From contig JAUCBJ010001846.1 in NCBI GenBank assembly GCA_032718475.1, positions 310,001 to 374,000 of the forward strand: 64,000 nt of DNA, written 5' to 3'. Position numbers and translations under genes: made by a program. Source of the stretch: Nemertoderma westbladi (taxonomy: Eukaryota > Xenacoelomorpha > Nemertodermatida > Nemertodermatidae). Below are positions 27,305 through 35,741 of the stretch, piece by piece (the stretch's first letter is position 1; each line of letters begins with the position of its first letter). The notes beneath the pieces are model-generated. The model ran no database searches. It was not told the origin of the DNA and saw nothing but the letters and a program-made list of their open reading frames with translations.

Positions 27305-27874
27305 ATGTTAGATATTCGCTTAATCGTAGGCCTAGGTAATGTTGGTCAGCAATATAAAGAAACCAGACATAATGCAGGTTTTTGGTTGCTTGATCAGCTT
27401 TCAAGCCAAGCATTTTTGTATCAACCTAAGTTTTTTTGTGAAAAATCATCTGTATTGCTGTGTGATAGAGAGCTTATCATGATCAAACCCGCTACCTTGA
27501 TGAATGAAAGTGGGCGATCAGTTAGTAAATTTGCAACTTATTATGATATTAAACCTCATCAGATATTGGTAGTGCATGATGAACTTGACGTACCTGTAGG
27601 TGAGTCTCGTTTTAAATATGGCGGCGGTTGCGGGGGTCATAAGGGGCTTTTAAGCATTGTGAGTCATTTGGGTGTTAGTACGTTTTATCGTCTGCGAATT
27701 GGCATTGGTCGACCCAAACATCAAGATGTATCTAGTTTTGTGCTGGGGAAACCTACCGCCGATGAGCGAGAATTAATTGAACAAACAATGACTTTTATTA
27801 CCGATCATATGGGTTTATTATTTAGCGCAGTTGAACGTTTCACACAAAAACTACATTCAAGGCGGATATCATGA
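27305..27874 (+). CDS. pth: peptidyl-tRNA hydrolase
   Basis: Rescues tRNAs from prematurely released peptidyl-tRNA. It has 189 residues with GLGNVGQQYKETRHNAGFWLLD (substrate Asn and catalytic His, about 8-30), KPATLMNESGRSV, HDELDVPVG (catalytic Asp) and GGGCGGHKGLLSI. Its stop overlaps the ychF start in ATGA, a conserved pair. Confidence 0.96.
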   Translation: MLDIRLIVGLGNVGQQYKETRHNAGFWLLDQLSSQAFLYQPKFFCEKSSVLLCDRELIMIKPATLMNESGRSVSKFATYYDIKPHQILVVHDELDVPVGESRFKYGGGCGGHKGLLSIVSHLGVSTFYRLRIGIGRPKHQDVSSFVLGKPTADERELIEQTMTFITDHMGLLFSAVERFTQKLHSRRIS

Positions 27875-28953
27875 CATTAAAATGCGGTATTGTGGGGTTG
27901 CCCAATGTAGGAAAATCCTCTTTATTTAACACCTTAACTCATTCTGACATTCCCTCTGAAAATTATCCATTTTGTACCATTGATCCCAATATAGGTGTGG
28001 TGGAGGTGCCTGACAAGCGCTTGGATACGCTTCAAAAAATCGTCAACGCACAGCGCGTGGTGCCGGCTATTGTTGAATTTGTGGATATTGCCGGTTTAGT
28101 GAAAGGGGCATCAAAAGGGGAGGGGTTAGGCAACCAGTTTTTACACCATATTCGTCAGGTTGATGCCATTATGCATGTTGTACGCTTCTTTGAAGATGAC
28201 GATGTTACCCATGTGGATGGCAGCGTAGACCCCATGAGGGATGTCCAAACCATTGAAGGGGAGCTAATTTTAGCTGATTTAGAGGTATTAATGCGAGGGT
28301 GTGATCGTGTGAAAAAACTTGCTCGTTCTGGGGATAAACAGGCCAAGCAACTATTGGATGTGATTGAAGCAGGAATTAGCTTGCTTGATCAAACCAAACC
28401 AATACAACAATTAGTCCATGAAGATATTGAACTACTGAGTGAATATAATTTATTAACCGCCAAGCCCGTTTTATATTTGATTAATATCGATGAAAAAACC
28501 TATCAACAAGACGAACCACTAAGTACATTACGGTCACTAAAATCGTTGGGTGAAAATTGTTTAACAATTTGCGCTCGATTAGAAGAAGAACTTTCCCAAT
28601 TGGATCAAGCAGATCAAACCCTGTTTTTAAGGGAAATGGGCTTATCTGAACCGGGTTTGGATCGAGTGATTCGTTATGTTTATAACATGCTAGGGTTGCA
28701 TACCTTTTTCACAGCTGGCCAAAAGGAAGTGCGTGCGTGGACCATTCAAAAAAATGACACCGCTGTTGATGCGGCCGGTAAAATTCACAGCGATTTCGCC
28801 AAAGGCTTTATTCGGGCTGAAACCGTGCATTATGAACAATTTGTTCAGCATAAGGGCTGGGTAGGTACACGCTCAGCAGGGGTGATGCAACCCAATGGGA
28901 AAGACTATATTGTTTGTGATGGGGATGTGATGAATTTTCTTTTTAATGTGTAG
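27871..28953 (+). CDS. ychF: redox-regulated ATPase YchF (OBG family)
   Basis: Ribosome-associated P-loop ATPase linked to stress responses and translation of leaderless messages. It has 360 residues. G1 [12 protein letters not shown] (8-19), G3 [20 protein letters not shown] (about 70-89), and the atypical G4 region [10 protein letters not shown]-terminal TGS domain includes [13 protein letters not shown] and [18 protein letters not shown]. It is coupled to pth by a 4-base overlap. Confidence 0.97.
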   Translation: MTLKCGIVGLPNVGKSSLFNTLTHSDIPSENYPFCTIDPNIGVVEVPDKRLDTLQKIVNAQRVVPAIVEFVDIAGLVKGASKGEGLGNQFLHHIRQVDAIMHVVRFFEDDDVTHVDGSVDPMRDVQTIEGELILADLEVLMRGCDRVKKLARSGDKQAKQLLDVIEAGISLLDQTKPIQQLVHEDIELLSEYNLLTAKPVLYLINIDEKTYQQDEPLSTLRSLKSLGENCLTICARLEEELSQLDQADQTLFLREMGLSEPGLDRVIRYVYNMLGLHTFFTAGQKEVRAWTIQKNDTAVDAAGKIHSDFAKGFIRAETVHYEQFVQHKGWVGTRSAGVMQPNGKDYIVCDGDVMNFLFNV

Positions 28954-28980
28954 TTTTATGACCAATTATTGGAGGTTTGT

Positions 28981-30303
28981 ATGAAAAGAACTGTGTATTT
29001 TTTTCTAAGTTTATTAATTGTTGGGTTGCTGGCAGGATTTTTGATTTTAAACAACACCCAAACATCAAAGTCGCTTAATTTAAGTACGGTGACCTGCCCA
29101 AAGACACCGCTTGATCAGTTCGGCACAATTAGAAATACACCCCCTAGTTGTTTTGATTATTATGCATTCGCCCAAATGTGGTTGCCTGAATCTTGTATCG
29201 CAAAAAATAACAGCGGTTATGTCGCGCATCAACGTGAATGCCAAAAGCTACATCAAACATTTGATGACCAAATGAAGCCCCATGGTTTGTGGCAGAGTTT
29301 TTTCACAACAACTTCACGTGCAGCTTTTCCTGCTGATTGCATTGATGAAGCGTTCAATTTTGAACAATTACCTTTGCAGCTTAGACAATCACTGAATCGG
29401 TTGTTCTTGGCGCCTGTTAGGGGTTTAAAGGCACATGAATGGGAAAAACATGGTACCTGTGATGGGTCATCTCAAGTTGCCTATTTTCAAAAAATTATTG
29501 ATTACAATGAAAAATTTGCCCAAGCTGGCAAGTTGATTCGAGATGCAGTTGGCAGTACTTTGAAATATGAGCAAATTATTAATGCTTATGGGCGTGAAGG
29601 GCAGGTATATTTGGAGTGCCATCAATATGAGAATGGACAATACCTGAACCAAATATTTAGCCTTTGGAGCAAAGCAGGCGAACCCTTGGAGGTTGACTTG
29701 CATTTTCCTAGCGCTTGTCGCCCAGATAAGGCGATTCATATTCGACCAACTGCTGAGTTTGTGTCTGTTGATGATTGGAAAACACATTTTAGCGAAACAA
29801 GAGAACAACCCGTTGTTGTGGCGTTTGATATTGACGATACTGTGTTGTTCTCATCCCCTGGATTTTATTATTTAAATCAAGAGGGTGTCGGCTTTAGTTC
29901 ATCTAAATTTTGGAACCGAATGAATAATGGTTTAGATGAGTTTAGTTTGCCGAAAAAAATTGGGCAAACGCTTATTGATTTTCATCAAAGTCGGGGTGAT
30001 GCCATTTATTTTATTACAAGGCGTGGCAAATCATCTTTTGAGCAGGTGACTGACATCATTAAAAAGGTATTTAACATTCAAAAAATGAACACTGTTATTT
30101 TTACTGACTTAAAAACCAAAGTGTCTGATATTCAAGCCCTTGGCACTGACGTGTATTATGGTGATGCGGATTCAGATATGATTGAAGCTAAAAAGGCGGG
30201 TGCACAGGGGGTTAGAATAATGCGTGCGGTTAATTCAAATAATCCAGATGGCGCACATGATGGTGCATTTGGTGAGGTGGTGATTTTAGGCTCTGCTAAT
30301 TAA
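28981..30303 (+). CDS. fusion of RNase T2 with AphA-type class B acid phosphatase
   Basis: A 440-residue exported protein starting at ATG 28981 with GGAGG 5 bases upstream. Residues 5-23 form a signal peptide or membrane anchor. Residues about 38-250 are an RNase T2/RNase I domain, with both catalytic blocks present: PHGLW (H101) and HEWEKHGTC (H152, E155, H157), plus paired cysteines. Residues about 276-440 match class B HAD phosphatase AphA: FDIDDTVLFSSPGF (D283, D285), the NNGLDEFSLPK cap, FITRR (T346), lysine near 378-380, and YYGDADSDM (D395, D399). RNase T2 yields 3'-nucleotides and AphA dephosphorylates 3'- and 5'-nucleotides, so one chain could take RNA to nucleosides in the periplasm. 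No fused form is known to me. Confidence 0.92.
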   Translation: MKRTVYFFLSLLIVGLLAGFLILNNTQTSKSLNLSTVTCPKTPLDQFGTIRNTPPSCFDYYAFAQMWLPESCIAKNNSGYVAHQRECQKLHQTFDDQMKPHGLWQSFFTTTSRAAFPADCIDEAFNFEQLPLQLRQSLNRLFLAPVRGLKAHEWEKHGTCDGSSQVAYFQKIIDYNEKFAQAGKLIRDAVGSTLKYEQIINAYGREGQVYLECHQYENGQYLNQIFSLWSKAGEPLEVDLHFPSACRPDKAIHIRPTAEFVSVDDWKTHFSETREQPVVVAFDIDDTVLFSSPGFYYLNQEGVGFSSSKFWNRMNNGLDEFSLPKKIGQTLIDFHQSRGDAIYFITRRGKSSFEQVTDIIKKVFNIQKMNTVIFTDLKTKVSDIQALGTDVYYGDADSDMIEAKKAGAQGVRIMRAVNSNNPDGAHDGAFGEVVILGSAN

Positions 30304-30323
30304 GGCGCTTATCACTAAACCAT

Positions 30324-30869
30324 CTATACTAAGTTGACTCTGTTTTTAAACCAGCCGTAAACATATTTTTCATCTTTTTGTCGACGTTCTGCCAGCTCAA
30401 TGTAGAATGCGCCTTGCAGAGAATTGAGCATGTTCAATAAAAGATTTTCATTGTCTCTTTTTTGCATAAAAGCTATCAGTGCCTTTAATATTTTGGGACC
30501 AATATCGCCATCAACTTTAATGTCGCTGTAATATCGTTGGCGATTATTTAAAACATTTAAGCAGCGTTGTAAAAATTCCGCTGATCACCCAACCCCCATA
30601 TTAACCCCTGTGTCTACAAGCTCTTGTGCAATTTTGGGGGCAATTTGCTCAACTTCATCCAAGCTAAGGGCATCCCAATATTTATGCGCGTATATTTCAT
30701 AGGCGATTGATCGAGGTAAATCTTTCATTGAACCTGAAAAATCATGTCGACGCGCCATTGCAGCCGTAATACCATAATTGGTTTCCCCGCCTGAATCGTC
30801 TGGATCATTAACATAACCACCTTCTACTTTAATGATGTGATTAATAATTGTTTCTTTGAGAGATGACAT
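30324..30869 (-). pseudogene. GH108 N-acetylmuramidase (phage-type lysin) with in-frame TGA
   Basis: The minus-strand frame from ATG 30869 encodes a glycoside hydrolase 108 domain (VEGGYVNDPDDSGGETNYGI, with the catalytic Glu) for 94 codons. It meets TGA at 30585-30587 just after NMGVG. The same frame then continues for 86 codons to TAG 30324-30326 with the expected C-terminal peptidoglycan-binding part (SAEFLQRCLNVLNNRQ..., KVDGDIGPKILKAL). Family members usually have Arg or a similar residue at the stop position, so CGA to TGA is the simplest event. No other phage gene is near, so it is a remnant or a domesticated lysin that has just been lost. Confidence 0.85.
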
Positions 30870-31025
30870 AATGATGCAAGAAAAGCTTTTTATAAATTAT
30901 AAAATTGTAGCACTTTGAGTGATTTTTGTCCGACAGAATACTAACATTTAACCTAAAATAGGCTCAGTATTGATTTGACAAATTTTTGATTTGTATTAAA
31001 AATTGGAACCTTACCAATTCTATTT

Positions 31026-31099
31026 GGCTATGTAGCTCAGCTGGTTAGAGCGCGGCATTCATAATGCTGAGGTCGGCAGTTCAAGTCTGCCCATAGCCA
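31026..31099 (+). tRNA. tRNA-Met (CAU), probably elongator
   Basis: A 74-base cloverleaf with acceptor GGCTATG/CATAGCC, anticodon CAT in the loop TTCATAA, and T arm GCAGTTCAAGTCTGC. The acceptor and D arm match elongator tRNA-Met; the lysidine-modified tRNA-Ile(CAU) is less likely but shares the anticodon. A TTGACA (30975-30980) lies upstream with only a weak -10 box about 17 bp later. Confidence 0.85.
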
Positions 31100-31127
31100 T
31101 TTGTTCGTTTTGACAGGGTTGTTTTTC

Positions 31128-31294
31128 ATGAAAGTTGCACTTTTACTGCTAGCTATTCTTGCTTTTGCTTTTTTGTGTTTTCAGACTTAAAAAGTGCAAT
31201 TCACGATGTAGCCGGGATTATTTTAATATTAGTTAGAGCTGTCTTACTATCGGGTACTAGTATTGTTAGGGCTATTGAAAATATAAAAAAGTGA
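31128..31294 (+). pseudogene. tiny membrane-peptide ORF split over two frames at a T6G run
   Basis: ATG 31128 opens a 20-codon hydrophobic peptide (KVALLLLAILAFAFL...) that stops at TAA 31188. The minus-one frame, entered at T TTT TTG (31169-31175), reads VFSDLKSAIHDVAGIILI... for 40 codons to TGA 31294. The joined product would be a signal peptide or membrane segment plus a hydrophobic helix of about 55 residues. It may be a gene broken by a homopolymer deletion, a programmed minus-one shift, or chance. A 10-bp inverted repeat (TTGCACTTTT 31135-31144, AAAAGTGCAA 31190-31199) brackets the junction. The rest of 31100-31416 holds nothing I can identify. Confidence 0.35.
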
Positions 31295-31416
31295 GTTTGG
31301 AAATTGTTCAGACATGGAAAAATCTACAAGCCATGTTGTTTTTCAGGAGTTACATCAAAAAACACAACAATGTATGAGTCACACACTAGCAGTATTTATA
31401 GCAGTAAAACGGTTAG

Positions 31417-31572
31417 CTACTTAATTTTATATTCCTTATACTCACAATGCTTGCGAGCCACTGGGTCATATTTTTTAAATACCAATTTTTCGGTACCGGT
31501 TTTTTTATTTTTGGTAAAGGTATAAAAATGCCCTGTACCTTCTGAAGAAACCAATTTAATTTTTGTTCGCAT
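31417..31572 (-). CDS. rpmG: 50S ribosomal protein L33
   Basis: A 51-residue minus-strand ORF ([20 protein letters not shown]... [14 protein letters not shown]) with the L33 pattern. It has a single Cys (KHCEYKEYK), so this is the zinc-free form. Its start lies inside the 3' end of rpmB with a 17-base overlap. Confidence 0.95.
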   Translation of the reverse strand: MRTKIKLVSSEGTGHFYTFTKNKKTGTEKLVFKKYDPVARKHCEYKEYKIK

Positions 31573-31786
31573 AATTTTTCCCTAAAAATTCCTCAACGCC
31601 AACCCGACTAATCATGCGAATAGCTTTGGCAGATACCTTCAGTTTGATCCAGCGATTCTCACCTTCTAACCAAAACCTTTTATTTTGCAAATTAGGCAAA
31701 AAACGCCTTTTTGTTTTATTGTTTGCATGTGAAACATTATGCCCCTTTAAAGGGCGTTTGCCTGTGATTTGACATAAACGAGACAT
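31556..31786 (-). CDS. rpmB: 50S ribosomal protein L28
   Basis: A 76-residue protein starting [12 protein letters not shown]; an in-frame ATG 21 bases upstream is not used by the family. It has [20 protein letters not shown] and [12 protein letters not shown] conserved. It is the first gene of rpmB-rpmG, and its last 17 bases also encode the start of L33, an unusually long overlap for this pair. Confidence 0.95.
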   Translation of the reverse strand: MSRLCQITGKRPLKGHNVSHANNKTKRRFLPNLQNKRFWLEGENRWIKLKVSAKAIRMISRVGVEEFLGKNYANKN

Positions 31787-31822
31787 AAAATAAATTAGAT
31801 AGTTCAAAAATTTAGCCTACTT

Positions 31823-31852
31823 ATCATAAAGTATTATGATTGTTTTTGACAA
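31823..31852 (-). promoter_or_regulatory. probable promoter of rpmB-rpmG
   Basis: On the minus strand TTGTCA (31852-31847), an 18-bp spacer and TATGAT (31828-31823). Transcription would start about 30 bases before the rpmB ATG. Confidence 0.5.
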
Positions 31853-31966
31853 GTCCAATAGCGTGAATATTGACTAACAGGCTTTACTCAAGTAAGAAGG
31901 GTTACTAATTTAGTAAATTCATTATAGAATCCTTTTTAGGAAATACTATAATGAAAACATTATAAT

Positions 31967-32048
31967 GGAGAGATTCCCGAGCGGTCAAAGGGATCAGACT
32001 GTAAATCTGACGGCTACGCCTTCGCAGGTTCGAATCCTGCTCTCTCCA
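31967..32048 (+). tRNA. tRNA-Tyr (GUA)
   Basis: An 82-base type II tRNA with acceptor GGAGAGA/TCTCTCC, anticodon GTA in the loop CTGTAAA, a long variable arm and T arm GGTTCGAATCC. It is the first of the Tyr-Gly-Thr-tuf-Trp series. A TATAAT at 31947-31952 is a plausible -10 box, but no good -35 is seen. Confidence 0.96.
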
Positions 32049-32054
32049 GGAATT

Positions 32055-32125
32055 GCGGGTATCGTATAATGGTAATACATTAGCCTTCCAAGCTGATGAT
32101 GGGGGTTCGATTCCCCCTACCCGCT
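32055..32125 (+). tRNA. tRNA-Gly (UCC)
   Basis: A 71-base cloverleaf with acceptor GCGGGTA/TACCCGC, anticodon TCC in the loop CTTCCAA, and T arm GGGTTCGATTCCC. It lies 6 bases after tRNA-Tyr in the conserved series. Confidence 0.96.
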
Positions 32126-32130
32126 TTGAT

Positions 32131-32202
32131 GCTCACCTAGCTCAGCGGCAGAGCACTTCCTTGGTAAGGAAGAGGTCGCCGGTTCAAATCCGGTGGTGAG
32201 CT
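32131..32202 (+). tRNA. tRNA-Thr (GGU)
   Basis: A 72-base cloverleaf with acceptor GCTCACC/GGTGAGC, anticodon GGT in the loop TTGGTAA, and T arm CCGGTTCAAATCCGG. It lies 37 bases before tuf. Confidence 0.96.
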
Positions 32203-32232
32203 AAATGATTGATTGGAATTTAACGAGAGGTA

Positions 32233-33444
32233 AAAAACCATGTCAGAAACATTCATCCGAAACAAACCCCACATCAACGTCGGCACCATCGGACACGTTG
32301 ACCACGGCAAAACCACACTATCCGCGGCCATCAGCAAACACTACGGTGTCGGTGACAAAAAAGCCTTTGACCAAATCGACAATGCCCCCGAAGAAAAAGC
32401 CCGTGGTATAACCATTGCCACCTCACATATCGAATACGAATCAGACAACCGACACTACGCCCACGTCGACTGCCCAGGGCATGCCGACTACGTCAAAAAC
32501 ATGATCACAGGGGCTGCACAAATGGACGGTGCCATCCTCGTTGTCAGTGCCACCGACGGCGCTATGCCCCAAACCAGAGAACACATCCTCCTTGCCCGTG
32601 AAGTTGGCGTCAAACACATTGTTGCATTTATAAACAAAATAGACATGGTAGACGATGAAGAAATGATCGAACTCGTTGAAATGGAAATACGTGAACAACT
32701 CACAAACTACGGATTCTCCGGTGACGACATTACCCTAGTCAAAGGCTCAGCCCTCAAAGCCCTAGAAGGTGATGAGACAGAAATAGGCAAAGGCGCTATT
32801 GATCAACTGATACAAGCCCTAGATAATGACATCCCCAAACCCAAAAGAGAAATTGACAAACCCTTCTACCTGCACATTGAAGACGTATTCTCTATTCCAG
32901 GTCGAGGAACTGTCGTAACAGGCCGAATTGATAGAGGTATCATCAAAGTCGGTGAAGAAATTGACATCATCGGATTCACAGAAGATCAAAAACCCGCTCA
33001 TAAAACCACCTGTACAGGCGTCGAAATGTTTAAAAAACAACTTGACCAAGGCCAAGCCGGCGACAACGTCGGCATACTCCTTCGGGGCATTAAAAAAGAA
33101 GAAGTTCAGCGCGGCCAAGTCCTATGCAAACCCGGCACCATTACCCCCCATAAAAAATTCACAGCAGAAATATACGCCCTCACCAAAGAAGAAGGTGGCA
33201 GGCATACCCCCTTTTTCACCGGTTACAGGCCCCAATTCTACTTTGGAACCACCGATGTAACAGGCTCTGCAGAACTCACAAAGGATGTCAAAATGGTGAT
33301 GCCGGGTGACAATGCTTCAATCTCAGTTGAACTGGTTGCCAATGTTCCCATGGAGAACAACCAACGCTTTGCTATTCGCGAGGGTGGTAGAACTGTGGGT
33401 GCGGGTGTTGTGAAGGAGATTGTTGATTAGATGGAGGTTTTATG
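32233..33444 (+). repeat. tuf duplication, copy 1 (1,212 bp, partner at 47974-49185)
   Basis: The identical tract begins 7 bases before the tuf ATG (AAAAACC) and runs through the gene. It also covers 14 bases after the stop codon, ATGGAGGTTTTATG, which in copy 2 are the ribosome site and start codon of rpsJ. Here those bases serve no gene, so the tract was copied from the str operon into this locus. Confidence 0.9.
32240..33430 (+). CDS. tuf: elongation factor Tu, copy 1
   Basis: GTPase that delivers aminoacyl-tRNA to the ribosome. It has 396 residues. [31 protein letters not shown] and GSALKAL are intact. Compared with E. coli it lacks about three residues before FDQIDN and has about four extra in [12 protein letters not shown]. 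Phrases such as [21 protein letters not shown] resemble chlamydial and other distant EF-Tu. Codons end mostly in C or A up to about 33290, unlike the adjacent ribosomal genes, while the last 130 bases look native. The protein is identical to copy 2. It lies in the tRNA-tuf-tRNA-Trp-secE context. Confidence 0.98.
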   Translation: MSETFIRNKPHINVGTIGHVDHGKTTLSAAISKHYGVGDKKAFDQIDNAPEEKARGITIATSHIEYESDNRHYAHVDCPGHADYVKNMITGAAQMDGAILVVSATDGAMPQTREHILLAREVGVKHIVAFINKIDMVDDEEMIELVEMEIREQLTNYGFSGDDITLVKGSALKALEGDETEIGKGAIDQLIQALDNDIPKPKREIDKPFYLHIEDVFSIPGRGTVVTGRIDRGIIKVGEEIDIIGFTEDQKPAHKTTCTGVEMFKKQLDQGQAGDNVGILLRGIKKEEVQRGQVLCKPGTITPHKKFTAEIYALTKEEGGRHTPFFTGYRPQFYFGTTDVTGSAELTKDVKMVMPGDNASISVELVANVPMENNQRFAIREGGRTVGAGVVKEIVD

Positions 33445-33448
33445 TTTT

Positions 33449-33521
33449 AGGTGAGTAGCTCAATTGGTAGAGCGTCGGTCTCCAAAACCGAAGGTTGGGG
33501 GTTCGATCCCCTCCTTGCCTG
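33449..33521 (+). tRNA. tRNA-Trp (CCA)
   Basis: A 73-base cloverleaf with acceptor AGGTGAG/CTTGCCT, anticodon CCA in the loop CTCCAAA, and T arm GGGGGTTCGATCCCC. It follows tuf by 18 bases and precedes secE, as in many beta- and gammaproteobacteria. Confidence 0.95.
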
Positions 33522-33594
33522 TTTTTATATTGACTCAATGTAAAATATGTGATAAAAGTTTCTACTTTAGAATTGTTCCGCAATCCTGTCTTTG

Positions 33595-33930
33595 ATGTTT
33601 GAAAAATTGAAGCTGCTTTTTGTCCTAGTGTTAGGAGCCCTAAGCGTATTGTCTTTTTACTGGTTATCAAACCCAATTTATAAGGTCTTGGCTTTGTCTT
33701 CAGGTTTATTGAGCGCTATCGTTCTATTTTTGTTAACAACAAGTCAGGGTCAGAAGTTTTTTGTATTTTTAAAGGAAGTAAAGGTTGAGTTATTAAAGGT
33801 CTTTTGGCCAGAAAAAAGTGAATTAGCTCGAGGCACAGTTAGTGTATTTTTTCTTGTCTTTTTGTTTTCTTTATTTTTATGGTTAGTGGATTTATTCTTT
33901 AGTTGGTTTATTGCCAAATTGTTAGTTTAG
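33595..33930 (+). CDS. secE: preprotein translocase subunit SecE
   Basis: Clamp subunit of the SecYEG channel. It has 111 residues from ATG 33595. Two N-terminal membrane segments (about 6-24 and 28-48) precede the universal amphipathic and third segment with KEVKVELLKVFWPEKSE and a final hydrophobic stretch; this 3-TM form is typical of gammaproteobacteria. It is followed by nusG after 14 bases. Confidence 0.94.
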   Translation: MFEKLKLLFVLVLGALSVLSFYWLSNPIYKVLALSSGLLSAIVLFLLTTSQGQKFFVFLKEVKVELLKVFWPEKSELARGTVSVFFLVFLFSLFLWLVDLFFSWFIAKLLV

Positions 33931-33944
33931 CTAAAGGGGTTATT

Positions 33945-34481
33945 TTGTCAAAAAATTGGTACATTTTACGGGTTGTGTCAGGTTATGAAAACAGGGTGAA
34001 GCTGTTACTTGAAAAAAAGATTCAAAGCAGTGAGTCACCTGAGTTATTCGGTGATATTGTGGTGCCAACTGAATCTTTTGTAGAGATGCGTGGGGGTCAA
34101 AAACATGAAGCTGAAAGAAGTTTTTTCCCTGGTTACATGTTGATTAATATGCAGGTTGATGAATACACATGGCGTTTAATAAATAACACTAATCGTGTCA
34201 TTGGTTTTTTAGGTGGTAAATCAGGTCAGCCAGTGCCTTTAAAAGATTCAGAGGTCAACAACATTATGGGTCAAATGCAAGATGGTGCGGCTAGACCAAA
34301 ACCTAAAATTGCTTATCATGAAGGCGAAAAAGTGCGTATATTAGATGGTCCATTTGAAGAATTTGATGGAATCATTGAGCAAGTCGGTTATGAAAAGAGT
34401 CAATTGCGTGTTTCTATCTCTATATTTGGTAGGCCGACTTCTGTCGATTTAGATTTTTCTCAAGTTCAAAAGGAAGAGTAG
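33945..34481 (+). CDS. nusG: transcription termination/antitermination protein NusG
   Basis: Links RNA polymerase to Rho and the ribosome. The start is TTG 33945, set by AAAGGGG (33933-33939) 5 bases upstream and by the conserved first residues [17 protein letters not shown]. It is 178 residues with FFPGYMLI (NGN domain) and [16 protein letters not shown] (KOW domain). A longer frame overlapping secE is not needed. Confidence 0.95.
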   Translation: MSKNWYILRVVSGYENRVKLLLEKKIQSSESPELFGDIVVPTESFVEMRGGQKHEAERSFFPGYMLINMQVDEYTWRLINNTNRVIGFLGGKSGQPVPLKDSEVNNIMGQMQDGAARPKPKIAYHEGEKVRILDGPFEEFDGIIEQVGYEKSQLRVSISIFGRPTSVDLDFSQVQKEE

Positions 34482-34483
34482 TT

Positions 34484-34912
34484 ATGGCAGTCAAGCAAGT
34501 TAAAAGTGTGATTAAACTTCAAATTAATGCAGGCGAAGCCAACCCTGCTCCACCTGTTGGGCCAGCACTGAGTCAGCATGGTTTAAATATCATGGATTTT
34601 TGTAAAGCATTTAACGAAAGGACAGCCAGCCAGAAGGGAACTCCTTTACCTGTTGCAATTAACGTTTATAAAGACCGAACTTTTGATTTTGATGTCAAAC
34701 AACCCCCTGCTTCTTTTTTAATTAGAAAGGCATTGGGTATTCAAAAAGGTAGTGCTGTTTCAAACCTAACAAAGGTTGGTAAATTGACTGATGTTCAACT
34801 AGAAGAAATTGCAAAACTTAAAAGCCCTGATTTAAATGCGGTTGATTTGGAGGCTGCAAAAAAAGTAATTGCAGGTACAGCAAGAAGCATGGGTGTAGAA
34901 ACGGAGTTGTAA
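34484..34912 (+). CDS. rplK: 50S ribosomal protein L11
   Basis: A 142-residue protein of the GTPase-associated centre, with the N-terminal [23 protein letters not shown]-type motif and the C-terminal rRNA-binding domain ending GTARSMGVE. It starts 2 bases after nusG and is the first gene of rplKA. Confidence 0.97.
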   Translation: MAVKQVKSVIKLQINAGEANPAPPVGPALSQHGLNIMDFCKAFNERTASQKGTPLPVAINVYKDRTFDFDVKQPPASFLIRKALGIQKGSAVSNLTKVGKLTDVQLEEIAKLKSPDLNAVDLEAAKKVIAGTARSMGVETEL

Positions 34913-34914
34913 AA

Positions 34915-35613
34915 GTGGCTTATATTTCTAAAAAGAAAAAAATAATACTTGAAATGATTGATTCGACTAAATTGTACTTAGTTGATGATGCCATGGAATT
35001 GCTCAAAAAGGTACCACGAGCAAATTTTGTAGAATCAGTTGATATTGATGTTGCTTTGGGTATTGATACAAAAAAATCTGATCAAGTTGTTCGAGGTGCA
35101 GTGGTATTGCCCCATGGCACCGGTCGAAAGGTTGTAATAGCGGCATTTGTTGAGGATCAAATGGAACAAGTCGCAAAAGATGCGGGTGCTGATATTGTTG
35201 GATTAGATGTGTTGGTCGAAGAGATTAGTAAAACCCAAAAAGTTAGTTTTGATATTGCAATTGCACACCCGTCAGTGATGGGGAAATTGGGCAAGATTGC
35301 ACGTGTTTTAGGCTCAAAAGGTTTAATGCCTAATCCTAAAAATGGTACTCTATCGACTGATATTAAAACAGCGGTTGAAAATGTGAAGGCTGGTCAAGTT
35401 AACTATCGTGCTGATAAGTTTGGTATTGTTCATGCCTCAATTGGGCGTATTGATTTTGAAAATAATTGTTTAAAGGAAAACTTAGAATCTTTAGTGATTA
35501 GTTTGAAGAAATCCAAGCCCTCTACATCGAAAGGTATGTATTTAAAAAAATTGTCACTATCAGCAACGATGGGGGCCAGTATGAGGATAGATATTAATAG
35601 TTTAACAGTATAA
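34915..35613 (+). CDS. rplA: 50S ribosomal protein L1
   Basis: L1-stalk protein and, in relatives, translational repressor of rplKA. It has 232 residues starting at GTG 34915, 2 bases after rplK. The VVLPHGTGR motif and the GKLGKIARVLGSKGLMPNPK block are typical. Confidence 0.97.
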   Translation: MAYISKKKKIILEMIDSTKLYLVDDAMELLKKVPRANFVESVDIDVALGIDTKKSDQVVRGAVVLPHGTGRKVVIAAFVEDQMEQVAKDAGADIVGLDVLVEEISKTQKVSFDIAIAHPSVMGKLGKIARVLGSKGLMPNPKNGTLSTDIKTAVENVKAGQVNYRADKFGIVHASIGRIDFENNCLKENLESLVISLKKSKPSTSKGMYLKKLSLSATMGASMRIDINSLTV

Positions 35614-35741
35614 AGTTATTGCCTTTGCATTCTCAGAGAAAATAGGTGTTCGATGATTAATTGAGCTTAATTTTGCCTGTTTAGAGAGCGGTTTTAATCA
35701 CTCTTTTTGTGTATGTGAGGTAAATTGGAGGACAAATAATT
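35614..35741 (+). promoter_or_regulatory. L10 leader region of rplJL-rpoBC
   Basis: A 128-base gap between rplA and rplJ at the place where proteobacteria carry the L10(L12)4-binding leader. An AGAGAGCGGTTTTAATCACTCT arm region around 35685-35705 can pair imperfectly. No clear promoter is seen. The assignment rests mainly on position. Confidence 0.4.

Noticed and set aside
30585-30587. TGA read as an amino acid in the GH108 gene.
   Set aside because: TGA ends gcvT, the PfkB gene, pth, rpmD and rpmJ normally, and no selenocysteine or pyrrolysine element is visible.
31026-31099. tRNA-Ile (lysidine CAU) instead of tRNA-Met.
   Set aside because: Acceptor and D-arm sequence match elongator tRNA-Met better; certainty needs a model-based scan.
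31304-31525. Plus-strand ORF of 73 codons.
   Set aside because: It runs antisense over rpmG and has no protein-like features.
32441-32698. Open antisense frame inside tuf, repeated in copy 2.
   Set aside because: It is the shadow of the C-rich tuf codons, and identity in both copies follows from tuf identity.
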